64,000 nt of DNA from Triatoma infestans (GCA_011037195.1 JAAEAF010001978.1:1-64000), one strand, 5' to 3'; shown: positions 10,761 to 22,139, counted from the first letter of the stretch. The notes: a model not told the origin generated them from the sequence alone. A program made the numbers and translations.

Positions 10761-11029
10761 TATTTTCTTCTTGAATGTATGTATGTATGAATGCTTTAAA
10801 GGTACAAAAATCTACAGCAAGTAGTGGGAGAAAATACAAAAATAAAATACTAATAAGTAGGGAGGAAAAGAGAGTTCTGGCGCAAGGGCTAGGGATACTA
10901 GGTTTCCTGTCATGACAGAGCGCACTCCCAACATCCAATACGATGACCTCATCGGAATGAGCACCATAATTGCACAAAAATGAGCGCCATAAATTAGTAG
11001 ATAGGATTGGCTAGTTCTAATTCACTTTT

Positions 11030-11320
11030 CTGCACAAAATGGCGGCCGTCCCTCTTTAAATCTTTACTTTTCTTTTTTTGAGATAATTTTTTTTTATCGA
11101 TCCAATATATCGTTTTCTTTTTGGTACAGCTTAAAGTCGTTGGATCTGTTATCTAACGCAATGTACGACGTAGAGGGGAAATGGCGGTTCTGGGCACTTT
11201 TCAAATGGCGGCCACCTCCCCACTCTCCTCCATCCCCCCTACCTACCCCACCCTTCCCCTTCCCGCCCCTCCTCCCCCCACTACTGCCTTCCCCACCCCA
11301 CCCCTAGCCACGCTTTCTCC
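11030..11320. other. Pyrimidine-rich, ATGGCGG-containing stretch
   Basis: Composition shifts sharply to C-rich here. ATGGCGG occurs at about 11039, 11179 and 11206, and again at 11874 and 12332. It resembles the YY1 core. No ORF is recognised. Confidence 0.5.
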
Positions 11321-11612
11321 CTGACCAGTCATCGAACTGGATGAGCCTTAGGTCACGCCCACTTACCCCCACCCCCTCTCTATCGGCCAATCCTCGAACT
11401 CGACGACCATTTAGACCACGCCCACTTACCCCACCACTTACCCCACCGACCAATCATCGATCTGGACGAGCACTTAGGCCACGCCTATTTACCCCCACCA
11501 CTGACCAATCATAGAACTGGACGAGCTCTTAGGCCACACCCACTTACCTCACCACCACCGGTCAATAATCAAACTGGACAAACACTTGGACCACGCCCGC
11601 TTACCCCCTCCC
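11320..11612. repeat. Diverged tandem array with CCAAT and CACGCCC boxes
   Basis: About five units of roughly 55-65 bp share the plan GACCAATCATCGAACTGGAC, GAGCACTTAGG, CCACGCCCACTTACCCC. A lone related unit lies at 14698-14755. Each unit pairs a CCAAT-like box with a GC/KLF-like CACGCCC box. Confidence 0.8.
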
Positions 11613-11850
11613 CTTAACATATCATCCATATCGATGACTCCATTTTCTTTCCACCCCCGCTTCTTAACCCATCATCCAATCCGATGGCCGTATTTTCTCC
11701 CCCTCCCCACTCCTTAACCTAGCATCCAATCCATTGCCCCCACTCCTGAATTTATCACCTAATCCGATGACTCCATTTTCTTTTCACCCCCCTCCTTAAA
11801 CTTTCATCCAAATCGATGACTCCATTTTCTTTCCACCTCCATGGTCAATC
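11613..11850. repeat. Second diverged tandem array (CATCCAATCCGATG unit)
   Basis: About five units of roughly 45-60 bp follow the pattern CATCCAATCCGATGACTCCA, TTTTCTTTCCACCCCC, CTCCTTAA. It abuts the first array. Confidence 0.75.
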
Positions 11851-11929
11851 CATCGGCACAACAAGATGGCGGAACCTAACACCTTAACACACCACCCCTC
11901 TCCTGACTCTAGTCTGGAGGGGTGTTATT

Positions 11930-12265
11930 TATTTTTATTTTATGTGAAAAAACTTGTCTTACCTGCGATTCGATCCTACAATCTTTAGGTTGGAAGTCGC
12001 ATCACCCTAACCACTCGGCCATAGTAGTCCTCTCGCTAGCTGTAGTTTTCAACGTACAGTTCTACTCTTAACTTCCCCACCCCTAGCCATCATTACCTTA
12101 CTCTGGGCGAGAGGGGAATTATTTTTTATAATATATGAAAAAACTTGTGTTACCTGTGATTCGATCCTACAATCTTTAGGTTGGAAGTCTATCACTATAA
12201 CCAGTCGGCCACAAATGGTCCTCTCGCTAGCTATAATTTTCAACGTACACTTCTATCTTAACCCC
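11930..12265 (-). repeat. Tandem pair of tRNA-like sequences
   Basis: Two units about 190 bp apart share AAAAACTTGT, a tRNA-like body and CCTCTCGCTAGCT. On the minus strand the first unit has TGGCCGAGTGGTTAGGGTGA (A-box, Ser/Leu-like) and GGATCGAATCGCAGG (B-box-like). No closed acceptor stem is visible, so these are tRNA pseudogenes or SINE heads. Confidence 0.6.
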
Positions 12266-12539
12266 CGCACTATCATAATTTTATTTCCGCTCAACCCACT
12301 TACGAAAAATTCAATTATAATTGAAAAACAATATGGCGGAGTGACATCCAACTTTCACCACGCAATCAAAATAATAAAAAAGATTGACTTACCCCTTCCA
12401 GCTGCCTGCTGCTGCCGATATTAACACGACGCGCACTTACACAGAACTGAACCTCCATCTAGCAAAACAATCTACTATAGTAACGTTTATCCCCACTCCT
12501 ATGACGTCATTGCTAGTTGGGGCATGCGCATATCTGCCG

Positions 12540-12795
12540 CTTATAGATTAGAAATATCGATTTTATTATATTGTATAACAAAACCACTGCCTTTTCAAAG
12601 TATGACGTCACACAGCAATAGTATTGCCAGTGCCTTATTGATTAAATATATACATATTTATTTACTTCCACTGCCTTCTAGACAATTCCCATTCAGATAA
12701 CGTCACACAGTCCATAGTGTTTCGGTGCCAATCGCAATATATCGATTACAAATATCGATTATCCAAATTGATTAATATCGATCTTATAAATATAA
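12540..12795. promoter_or_regulatory. Cluster of ATCGAT (DRE-like) motifs
   Basis: AATATCGATT-type sites occur at about 12554, 12738, 12752 and 12774. ATCGAT inside TATCGATA is the DREF/BEAF site of Drosophila core promoters. No transcription unit is seen next to them, so function is unproven. Confidence 0.3.
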
Positions 12796-12899
12796 TTTAT
12801 TAATAAAAAAACAACACTATCTATTACTTCTGCCAGTTATTGCATCACCTTTTGAAATTAAACTTTGTACTAATAAAATATATACATATATCTATTCTT

Positions 12900-13440
12900 A
12901 TCTTAATCACTTTGTATTCTTTTGTTTATTGAACTTTATAATCAAAACAACATATATCTTGCCTGTCCGGACCTGTTACCACAGGTCTTAGCATGTTTGT
13001 AATACTTCATCCTATTATGAAAAATGTAAGTTTATACAATGACTCATCTAGGAAATTTTTATTTTATTTATTTCTAACATATCTTGCCTGCCTGGACATG
13101 TTACCACTTGTCATTGAACATAAACTTTGCATTAACAGTATTATTCATTATAAAAAAGAAAAAAAATCTTATCTTAATCCCTATTTGTGATTTTTTGTTT
13201 ATTAAACTTTGAACTCAAATGAACATATCTTGCCTGTTCGAGCATGTTACTCACGTTACAATATTTTAATCCTATTATGAAAAAAATATTTGTATATACA
13301 ATGAGTCATGAACACCTGCCCAACTTTGCAAAAAGTTTATTATTTTTCATTTCGAACATTGTTAATACTTAATCCTGTTAAGAAAAAAGTATGTTTATAC
13401 AATGTTAAGACTTAATCTTCTTAAGAGATAAGGAGAATAT
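12900..13440. repeat. Diverged tandem repeat, about 130-150 bp period
   Basis: The phrase ATATCTTGCCTG..CGGACATGTTACCAC recurs near 12954, 13078 and 13226. AATACTTCATCCTATTATGAAAAA and TTTATACAATGA-type phrases recur with it (12998, 13266 and 13366). No coding signal. Confidence 0.7.
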
Positions 13441-13444
13441 TGAA

Positions 13445-14520
13445 CACCACTAGAAGCTATCCCCACCCATTCTAGTGACGTCATTTTCTCAACAATTTTT
13501 AGTCATAATCTATCGTGTTTTTTCAAGATTCAACATGTATTTTGCCTTTACATGCTGAAAATTTTGATTTTATTAACATACAATCTGAACTGTAAACAAT
13601 GAAACGCATGGATAAGTTTCTTAATCTTCTTAACTAAAAAATATTTCTGTATATCTCATCCTTGTTTAGATTCCAGTATGTATGGTATCATATTCATGCC
13701 TGGCAATCTGTGTAGCTGGTCACCTTATTTTTACAGTCAAATATGCTTAATTCAAGATGTCTGTTCCGTAACTGGATCTGATGGGTGGTTCTAAATTCTA
13801 AAGAAAACAGTCTATTTTATTTGATCCAAAATTTGTTGTCCTTACAAAATCCACTATCAGAAACGATGGCTGCAAGCAACTTGTTATAATTAAACTAATA
13901 TTGAGAAAAAAATATCAAGGAGACTTCCATGACTAAACATTTTTTCCCTTATAAATGTAATTTCAGTAAGAACCCTCCATAATATAATTAATGAAGCAAT
14001 AATCATAGCATAATTTGGGATACACCATTGAATGCAAACACATTAAATAAAACACTAAACATTTTCATATCTAACAATAACGACATGCATTATAGCATAC
14101 GTATATCATAAAAACTTATGAAGAGATGTGAAAATTCGCTGTAAAATTAAGAATAAACACAATAAAACTAAAAACATTCTCAGTATTCATGAGCGGTAAC
14201 ATCGCTAAATATAATTTACTCGAAATAGCATATGCATTTTCTTAAAAAAATAGTGCAGAAATGCGAAAATCCACAGCAAAATTATTACTGTTACACAAAA
14301 ATGATAGAACAAGAATACGAACATCTTGTTAAATCCTACAGAATACAATATATTGTGTCCATTTACATTATGTAAGTCTTAAAATGATAAGGTGGCTCAT
14401 CGTTTACTGTTCATCAAATGAAATCTTATACATGTTCAGACATGAAAAATCAGGAACAAGCAGGTGATTCAACCGGGTTGGGCAAAATATAGTTGGGCCG
14501 CAAAATTCATAAAAAAATAA
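13445..14520. other. AT-rich stretch without a recognised feature
   Basis: There is no ORF of note, no clear terminal repeats and no splice-consistent homology. Confidence 0.6.
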
Positions 14521-14960
14521 TGAAATGTGCGGGAACATATGACATTTTGTCTAAACCTAAACCTAACCCAGCCAAAGCTATCCTAACCCAACTGACTCTA
14601 ACCTAACCTAACCTAACCTTACGTAACCTAACCTAACCTTTTATATTAAACCTTTGCACAATTATGACCAAGATGCATGCTAGTACAGATGCGTCATTCC
14701 CACCGACTAATCATCGATTTCGACGAGCACTTAAGCCGCGCCCACTTATCGTAGTTCATATACAATAATCTAATTTGCTGGTACAAATGACATTTTGTCT
14801 AAATCTAAACCTATTACATGTTGCGTAGCCTAACTAAACCAGCCTCCAAGGCAATTTGTCTAACTCTAAACGTATTATATTTTGCCCAACCCACCTAAAA
14901 CAAACCTTTGGCTAATTGTGACCAAGATATATACTAGAAATGATGCATTAGTGTATTGCA
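14520..14960. repeat. Duplicated unit with telomere-like core
   Basis: A segment beginning GACATTTTGTCTAAACCTAA at about 14541 recurs, diverged, from about 14787. Both ends resemble each other (AAACCTTTGCACAATTATGA against AAACCTTTGGCTAATTGTGA). Confidence 0.65.
14598..14640. repeat. Interstitial telomere-like (CCTAA)n tract
   Basis: About eight CCTAA units with one interruption (ACGTAACC). CCTAA is the complement of TTAGG, the common arthropod telomere repeat. Confidence 0.8.
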
Positions 14961-14964
14961 AACT

Positions 14965-16420
14965 ATAATAGTACAAATAGTAGAAATTGGTGTGATAGGG
15001 GACCGGAAATTCTAGTGATTCACCTGTATATCCTACTGAACTTAATAGCAAAATGAAATAATTAAAAAAATTGCATTGGTTAGGAAAGATGATGTCAGAT
15101 TTTGTTATATTTTTTTTTCTTCTTTGAACATCACCTTTATAAATGAAAATGGAATGCCCAGATTCAATGATAGGTTAGAATGCATGTTGGAACCTGTACA
15201 AGTACAGCCCCTTATACATATAATATATAAATATAAGAACACTTTTAATAGAACAGCATGAGGATGACACGTATATTTTTATTTTTGTTGGTTGCAAAGT
15301 GAAGGTTTACAGTCCAGAGAGAGAGAAATACTTCAGTGAAGCAAGGCTACTCAACGATGTTGCTAGATGACACAGCGTACCAATCAATCGAGAGACATGT
15401 GTTTAAACCATTTGATTATCAAGTAAAATATCCAACCGTAAAAAGAAAATAATTTCAGGTACCTCATGCGAGACTGAAATAGTCAGGATATTATAAAGCA
15501 AAAACATACTTAAATATATGAAACATTTTCAACCGTGCAAGTGCTGGATCCGCGGAAAATGGCCATTAGACCTGCTCGAGAAGATGCAGAATTGCCTGCA
15601 GAATGGTTTGATCTCTGTAAGCTAATTTAAAGTTCATTACTAATTATTTATTTCATGTAATATTAAATTTGGAAGTGATGTGACTATTATTTTTTTCCAG
15701 CTCACCTTTGAGAGAGTCATGCACCTTTGAGAGAGTATGACTGTCTGCTGGAACAGATACTAAGGATTTTTGTTTTCAATAATCTCTAGTATTCGATTTG
15801 TTGCCTTTAAAATACATTCATTCAAAATTCATGAAAATACATTCAAATCTTAGATTTTCTCTAACCTTAAAAAAGCTCCTTATTCTGATGCTGATTTTAA
15901 TGAATAGAAATTGTTTGATTATTTTAAAAATATATGGAACAAAGTAAAAATTAATAATGGCAAAGAGTCTCACAGACTAGACTTTATAAAAATAATCAAT
16001 AGCTGGTTCTGTGGAGAGGGTTCCGGAGATAGATTAATCTAAGTACTATGAAAAAAAAAGTAGCGAAACTGAAGACTTATTGTGCCGCCCTCTAAATCAA
16101 AACAAGTAAATTGAATTAGAATCCATTAGATCCATAAGTATTCAGTAGACTTGGGTAACAATTCGGCCAGAGTATACAGTGGAGAATGCTACAAATTAAC
16201 GATGCATTGTTACTTTCTCTTGGCGCTCTAAGCGGATGTAATGAATTTGAATTTTCATCGGAAAGATATGCATTGAATATGGAAAGCAATTTTGTGAAAA
16301 TAGATTCCCCCTACCCACTCCCCTCCCATTATAGGTCTTAATGGCACAATTCAAACATAAAAAATCGCAGAAAGTAAAAATTGACAGTCCTAATCATCTT
16401 TATATAATCAGATATTTTTT
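14965..16420. other. Stretch without a supported gene
   Basis: It contains a short direct duplication of CACCTTTGAGAGAGT at about 15704-15737, and an isolated ATG-led stretch at 15559 that is discussed under rejected items. No continuous coding homology is visible. Confidence 0.5.
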
Positions 16421-16424
16421 TCGT

Positions 16425-16500
16425 GAAAGCTTGCTTCATTTGTGGTCATCGGCCTGTTATGGGCGTTCGCCCATCATCAGGATATCCTGATAAGCAATGT
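16425..16500 (-). repeat. Foldback-element fragment, CTGATGA-hairpin family
   Basis: Minus-strand CTGATGA is followed by a perfect hairpin TGGGCGAACGCCCA. Related sequences with GCTTCATTTTGTGGTCATCG lie at 36811-36862 and 31142-31196, and in reverse near 19340-19400. Confidence 0.6.
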
Positions 16501-16539
16501 ATCAATGGGCGAATGCCAAAAAAGAAGCAGGCTAACCTG

Positions 16540-16605
16540 AAAAAAAAAATCTGGTGCGAAACACTCACACGTCGTTCTCTTACTCCTGTTGCTACAATTA
16601 AATAT
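16540..16605 (-). repeat. M1 element terminus
   Basis: AATCTGGTGCGAAACACTCA is followed by CACGTCGTTCTCTTACTCC. This is the M1 3' hairpin and subterminal repeat in reverse orientation, with no body attached. Confidence 0.6.
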
Positions 16606-16784
16606 AAAATGACAAATTGTCCTTTAACTCAATTGGCAGATAGAGTACTGATTGTATTCTGGCGCATCAAAAACACTTATCTAACTGTATATAACATTTG
16701 AAATTGAACGCCCCAAATTCCGCACAACTATTTCAAAAAATGTAAACAATAGTTATGTTTGGCCGTTGTTAATTAAGCAAGCAA

Positions 16785-16982
16785 AAAATTAGTTGACTGG
16801 GGCCAAAGAAGCAAATTTTTATTTTTAAATACTTTATTCGACGTTTAACCTCCTCCAACATTTAACTCTCCATTCGACCTTAACAGTTCCTGAGGAAGGA
16901 CACCAAAGGTGCCCGAAAAGTAGAATAAACTTTTTTAAAAATAAAAAGTTGCTTCTTTGGCCCCAGCCAACTAATTTTTAGC
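16785..16982. mobile_element. Short palindromic (foldback) element
   Basis: Inverted arms at 16785-16842 and 16921-16982 share AGTTGACTGGGGCCAAAGAA, and its complement TTCTTTGGCCCCAGCCAACT on the right. Between the arms lies CTGAGGA, hairpin GGACACCAAAGGTGCC, CGAAAAG, a hammerhead-like core. No ORF. Confidence 0.8.
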
Positions 16983-17011
16983 TAATAATTGCTAATATTT
17001 AGCTTGTTTAT

Positions 17012-17473
17012 TCAAAATAAATTTTGAGGGGTAAAAGTGCGCCCCCCTGCGGGTATCCTACCATGCGGAATCGCCCCCATAACTGTGGAGCCCAAGTTTG
17101 ATATTATCCTTCTACTAAGGAGAAGATTTTCTATCCAACGAGAGAGCGGTATATTTACCGCTTTGATTATAGAGTCTGTGGAGGTATGGTCAAAGGCTCC
17201 CTCAACGCCCATGAAGACGCTCAGCGCACATTCTTTCTGCGCAAGCGCATCCTCAATACACAGCGTTAGCTCATGTAGAGCATGTATGCAGGATTTCCCC
17301 TGCTGATCTGCAAATTGTTTTGGGGATAGTGGATACCTGACAAGGTACGCTTCCCTCAGATGCTTATCAACGAGTTTCTTCAACGTTTTTAATAAGAAGG
17401 AGCTTAAACTGATGGGCCTATAAGATTTAGCCAGGGTATAATCAATACGCCCCGGCTTTGGAATAAAAACCAT
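17012..17473 (-). pseudogene. LINE reverse transcriptase fragment
   Basis: 153 residues begin at VFIPKPGRIDYTLAKSYRP, pass QQGKSCIHALHELTLCIEDA, and reach VEGAFDHTSTDSI. Beyond RIISNLGS the sequence leaves the RT, so the catalytic centre is absent. Confidence 0.75.
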
Positions 17474-18165
17474 CTTATTAGGCCTCCATCGTTGAGGAAT
17501 ATAAGAGAAGGCAATGCTCGCCTCCAGTAATTCACAAAGTGGTCCGATAAGGACCTCCAGAGTTTTCTGGAGTAGTTTGGGTCTTATCCCAGCTTTCCCC
17601 CAGTGATTTAAATGGACTGAATGATCTTACAGCCCATTTAAGTATTCCAAAATTTCGGAGGCCCGCTTCTAATTATCCTGACGAACCCTAAAGTTTGGGT
17701 GATCGGCTCCGGTTTCTTCCACCCTATTGTTAGTGATTCTGCATCCAGGGAAGTGCATCTCTAGCATTAGCTTCAACGTTTCCTCCTCTAACTGCCATCT
17801 AATCTATCAAGGGCTGCTATTTTTATAGTATGTCCTTTTGATAGCATCTTCCGAAGTCTAGCTGCTTCCGGTAGTGTTGCCACCTCCTCACACAGCTTCC
17901 TCCAGGAGCATCTCTTCGCTTTCCTGGGGACTTCCTTGTACTCAGCAAGCGTTGCCTTATAAGCCGCCCACTGCTTATCCTTTTTTGCCTTGTTAAAGAG
18001 CGTTCTAGTTTTTGCCCTTAATTTGGAGAGCCCAGCATTCCACCAGGGAGTATTCCGGTTGGTCCTGTACTCCCTTTCTGGGAAGTTATCATCGAAGACT
18101 TGTATAATGCCCTCGTGATGTCCTTGTTTAGGAGATCAAATCTTCCACAAATCTAACTCTGGGTC

Positions 18166-18540
18166 TCAGCCCCTCCGCTTGGCATCCCAGTTCTCCTGAA
18201 AGGCTTTCCAGTCCGTCAAGCGGAGGTTCCTGAATAAAGTGGAGTTCATGATATTAAATCTAATGTATCTATGGTCACAGGCGGACTCTGCCCTGGATAC
18301 ATGCCCATTTCGTATCCTATCACTCAATCTTGGTGAACAGACGGTAATATCGATAACTTCCTGTCTTACGCTATTGAAAGTAGGTTCGTTACGTTGATTA
18401 TAAATATTTAAATAATTAGAAAATAAATATTCGAAAAGGGACTCACCTCTTGCATTTGCCTCAACTGCCCCACATGCTGTGGTGAGAGTGTGCATCACAG
18501 GCCACAAGCAATAGATGTCCCTGCGCTTCTGCATAGACAA
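18166..18540 (-). pseudogene. LINE apurinic-type endonuclease fragment
   Basis: 124 residues show the endonuclease signature NARGESL followed by D-T-x-C-S (VIDITVCSPRL) and the catalytic-end SACDHRYI. It normally nicks target DNA for insertion. The fragment is isolated from its RT by frameshifts. Confidence 0.75.
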
Positions 18541-19429
18541 CTAGATTCCTCAACTCCTCTGTTGGTGGGTCTCCAGGCTGCCTTATAGGATGATCATAAG
18601 GGAGGTAAGAGGAAGCAATTATTATCGCCTCTCTAGCCCCCCCCCCCCGTGGTTAAACTCGAACCTCGCTGTCGTTAAGTGCTTAGAACAGAACTAATTA
18701 AGCGACAGCATGGAGATATATCTACCGGCTAAGATACAGGTACTAGGATTGCTTGAGCCCTACAGCAGTCCAGTCCGTTGTTAGATCCCTGGTAATCCCA
18801 GATTGTATCAGAATGATATCAATATTTTTATTATGGATATATGCCTTAAGAGCGGCTGAGGTTGCCTAGAGTGATGAAGGTTGATCTGAACAACCCTAGT
18901 ATCTCCCACAGCCATTACGACTCAAGGGAGTCCCGCACCCTTTCCGCGCCCTCTGATTCATCCTCTGCAGCCCGCGCCAAATTGGCGTCAGGGCCTCTAG
19001 AGGACGTAGTCTGTGGGCGTACGTTTCTCTCTGATACTTTATCTGAGGTAAATCCAGAGATTTCTCCTAAGAGCCCGGATCAGAAAGTATTTGTAAATAT
19101 TCTGATATTTCTGGGTCCATATTTGTTCCCACGAATACTAGGGTTCTTAAAGTCAACCATGACAGTGCCCCTGTGTCATGGGAGGGCTACATTACAATGG
19201 GGTTTTGCCTGGTGCCCCAAGGTGAACGTGCACGCACATATTTTTTAGTACCCTGTATGGATTCAGCCTCGACACGAGTCCCCATCTCGGCTTGGGTAGG
19301 GTTATCAGTAGGGTTGGAGAAAGGATAAATTCGGATAGGAAGCGGGTATGCGAACGCCCGAAAGCGGTCGATGACCACAAAAAGAAGCAGGCTATCACGA
19401 AAAATATCTCTGATGCATTCCAGTTCCGC

Positions 19430-20108
19430 GGAATCAAGCACAAACAACTCCTTCAATACTTTGTGGACTGCGCCACATACATTTAAATAATGAAGGACAA
19501 TATAAGCAATAGGTACAAACGCAGGTCAAAGAAAAGTTTATTTAACTAAATATTATGAATTCCTTTGAGAAATTTGTATGGGTTTTTAGCTTCAATTTTA
19601 TTTTGTCCCACTAGTATCAACAGCCAAATACAAAATAGCGGACTTTCATTGGATCTTTTCTGCTTAATTCTCTTTTGCTTTCTCTTTTAACAATGGAATG
19701 AAAATGCTGATTTTTTTTTTTTTTTTATAGCTCACATTAATTTATTATATAAAAAAGGAAGTAGTATGATAGATAACACTTGTTTTTTGGCTTTTTTTAT
19801 ACAAAAATTTTTATAGCATAATCTGATATTTTATAAAATACGTAAGGAGGAAAAATTAGTACAAAAATTCTAAAATGGATTTTTCATAGAAAGAATTATC
19901 CAGTCACAGTGAAGAAGTGAAAGTGATTAATGTGGGCGTGGTCAATATAATATATCTAAATTTCTGATTGGCCTAAATTACACGCCCACATTTGACACCT
20001 TCACTTCTAAATTGTGATTGCTTATTTTTCTTGTAGCTACTTATTTCTATAAAAAACAGGTTTAGAATTTTTATACTAATTTTCGTTACTTAGGTATTTT
20101 ATAAATTA
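19430..20108. mobile_element. Long palindromic element M2, copy 1
   Basis: The left arm (to about 19925) and right arm (from about 19950) are inverted. For example TTTATAAAATACGTAAGGAGG is answered by TACTTAGGTATTTTATAAATT. The centre holds GTGGGCGTGGTC and ACACGCCCAC with a CCAAT-type box. The right arm is cut at about 20108, where M1 sequence starts. The same family is at 28300-30265. Confidence 0.8.
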
Positions 20109-20235
20109 TCGAATTGCACTTCCGTTCATCTGATTTTCTTTAAACTCCGAATTTTGTCAACATATTCAATTCTAATTAATATTATTTAGATGATAGAATT
20201 GTATAATAAACTAAAATAAAAAAGTATAAAAAAAC
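20105..20235 (-). repeat. M1 interior fragment
   Basis: TTGCACTTCCGTTCATCTGA, TTTTCTTTAAACTCCGAATT and the stretch ending GAATTGTATAATAAACT match M1 interiors seen at 30415-30520 and 59685-59780. Confidence 0.65.
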
Positions 20236-20863
20236 ATAACTAACAAACGCACGTCATAACGAAGCTTATCGGAAAATGATTATTTTTCGACACTGCGATA
20301 CTAGTAGCATTCAACATCAGGTAACTCGATGAAATAACTCTTTTTGAAATGCGGGTTTATTAATGGTATTTAAATAATAATTATGCAAAGATTGTTATGT
20401 TATTATTATTTGTTATCATAAATTTAAAAATTAATTTTTATATTTATTTTCCGAGGGTGCTGCAGTGACGTAGTGCCTGTGCACCATTTAGGTATCATCA
20501 TCGCATCCGACAAGTAGGTAACGATTAACAAATCAATATAAAAATCCATCAACGCATGTGAGACTTTGCATTATGGAAAATTTACAGATGTAAATTTATT
20601 ACTTTCATTTGAACCATTTTTCCGGAAAAACTGTTTCAGTAGGTTTTGGGAAATTTATAATTTTAGATTCTAAATGTAATTGGGATGCTGTCACAATCTA
20701 ATCACATTCAGCTACTATCATCTGCGCGTCTATATTTATCGCGAGTATATTTACGTTCGAACTACAAATCTCAGTGAAAATTCCAACTTAAAATAAAATT
20801 TGTCAATTATAATGTTTCATTGAACAGCAGAAGAGAAAATCTGTGAGTGTTCGTTATCAGATT

Positions 20864-21840
20864 TTTTACTTTCTCTTAGTGCTGCAATGTACTATATCCG
20901 GTTTTCACTGGAAATATACGTTTTGGGGTCCCTGGTCCAAAAAAGTGGTTTTTAGAAATTGGCGTTTTTTATGACCAAATTCCGACAGGGAAAGTCGTAG
21001 AAAGTTCAAACTTGTATTAATTCTATTTAACCGGGGACAGGTTTTTTTGAGATTTTCTCGAAAACGACCCCAAACGGATTTTCTTTAAACTTATACATTC
21101 CCCACGTACTTGCGCGAATCTATGACTTTTATTTTAGACATTTTTCTGGGAAAATTCATTTAAGACGGGTTTTAGGTGAAGGGGTGGGGTTATAATTACC
21201 TCTAAACGTGTTAATTCCTCTAAACTAAACTAATTTCCTCTTTATAGTCTAAAGTACTATTTCAGTTTATTATCCAATTCCATCATTTATATAATATTTA
21301 TAAGAATATATGCCAAAATTTCGTAATTGAAGAAAGTCGGCTCACGGGTCGGGTAACTTTACTGAAGAGTTTGTTCAATTTTTCCTACTTTTTGCAAACA
21401 AGTAGTTAAAGGTTCCATTAAACTTTGTATTCTAACCTACATAAAGAGATCCATACTTTTGTTTGAAGCCGTTTTCCGAGCAAATTCACATAAAAGGTGG
21501 TTTTGAAGGATGGCTGGGTATACTTTCGTCTAAAGTTCAATTTTTTCAATTTATTATACCACTTTATCCTGTATATGATAGATAATTAGAATTAAGTATA
21601 CTGCCAAAATTCCAAATTTGAAGAGAATCGATTGACCGGAAAGACGACATTACTGAAAACACCCTTCATGAACTTGGGATACTTGGGTTCAGGGATGGCC
21701 GGTAGGTTCAGACTTCCTCAAATAATATTGAAAACTGCCAAGTATTAAGTAAAAATTATGTTTGGAAAAAGCTTGTCAATTATAATTATGTAAATTGCAG
21801 TAAGAGAAAGTCGTGTGAGTGTTTCTCATCCCAGATTTTT
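20864..21840 (+). mobile_element. M1 element, full-length copy
   Basis: The 5' end is TTTTTACTTTCTCTTAGTGC, with subterminal repeat ACTTTCTCTTAGT at 20868-20880. The 3' end has AGTAAGAGAAAGT at about 21799-21811, then GTGTGAGTGTTTCTCATC, a slightly decayed hairpin, and CCAGATTTTT. The interior carries the family phrases CACTGGAAATATACGTTTTG, GGGGTCCCTGG and CCGACTTTCTTCAATTACG in reverse. There is no ORF. A truncated copy ends directly upstream at 20827-20862. It lies just 5' of the first recognised exon. Confidence 0.8.
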
Positions 21841-22139
21841 GATTTTGTCAAAAAAATGGTTTCCCTTATTAAAATAGTTTAAGAGTTATGCATCTAGGAG
21901 GCGCTAATGTCGCATTGAGGTCTCTAGCAACATAAGATACCATTCAATGCGACAGAACTTAATAAAACCTATATGTTAACACATTATAGATACTTTATAC
22001 AACTTTAAAGAATCATGTCTTTAAAAGGGACACCATTACATACGGGGTAACATCCTTTTTCATGTATATTTTTTGTTTAATATCTTTTATAAATTAGTAT
22101 TATTATTTTTAATTAACTTAAACATTCTCCTGTTTGCAG

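Larger units (their letters stand above)
17000..18850 (-). mobile_element. Decayed LINE with endonuclease and RT
   Basis: Minus-strand order is endonuclease then RT. Near 18840-18780 the start NIDIILIQSG is visible. The endonuclease middle and end (18540-18166) follow with NARGESLFEYL, NEPTFNSVRQEVIDITVCS and SACDHRYIRFNI. Linker remnants lead to the RT (17473-17012) with VFIPKPGRIDYTLAKSYRPI and VEGAFDHTSTDSIIKA (motif A). It ends before motifs B and C. This is an R1/LOA/Jockey-type element, broken by frameshifts. Confidence 0.85.

Noticed and set aside
10687..10977. Minus-strand ORF of 96 residues
   Set aside because: It overlaps a SINE head and low-complexity hydrophobic sequence, with no convincing protein similarity.
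15559..15620. Possible first exon starting MAIRPAREDAELPAEWFDL before a GTAAGC
   Set aside because: It recalls acetyltransferase N-termini, but only about 20 residues are visible, no following exon was found, and it does not supply the expected aldehyde oxidase N-terminus.
15840..16060. Possible LINE coding remnants
   Set aside because: Short phrases look vaguely coding, but no RT, endonuclease or RNase H motif can be pointed to.
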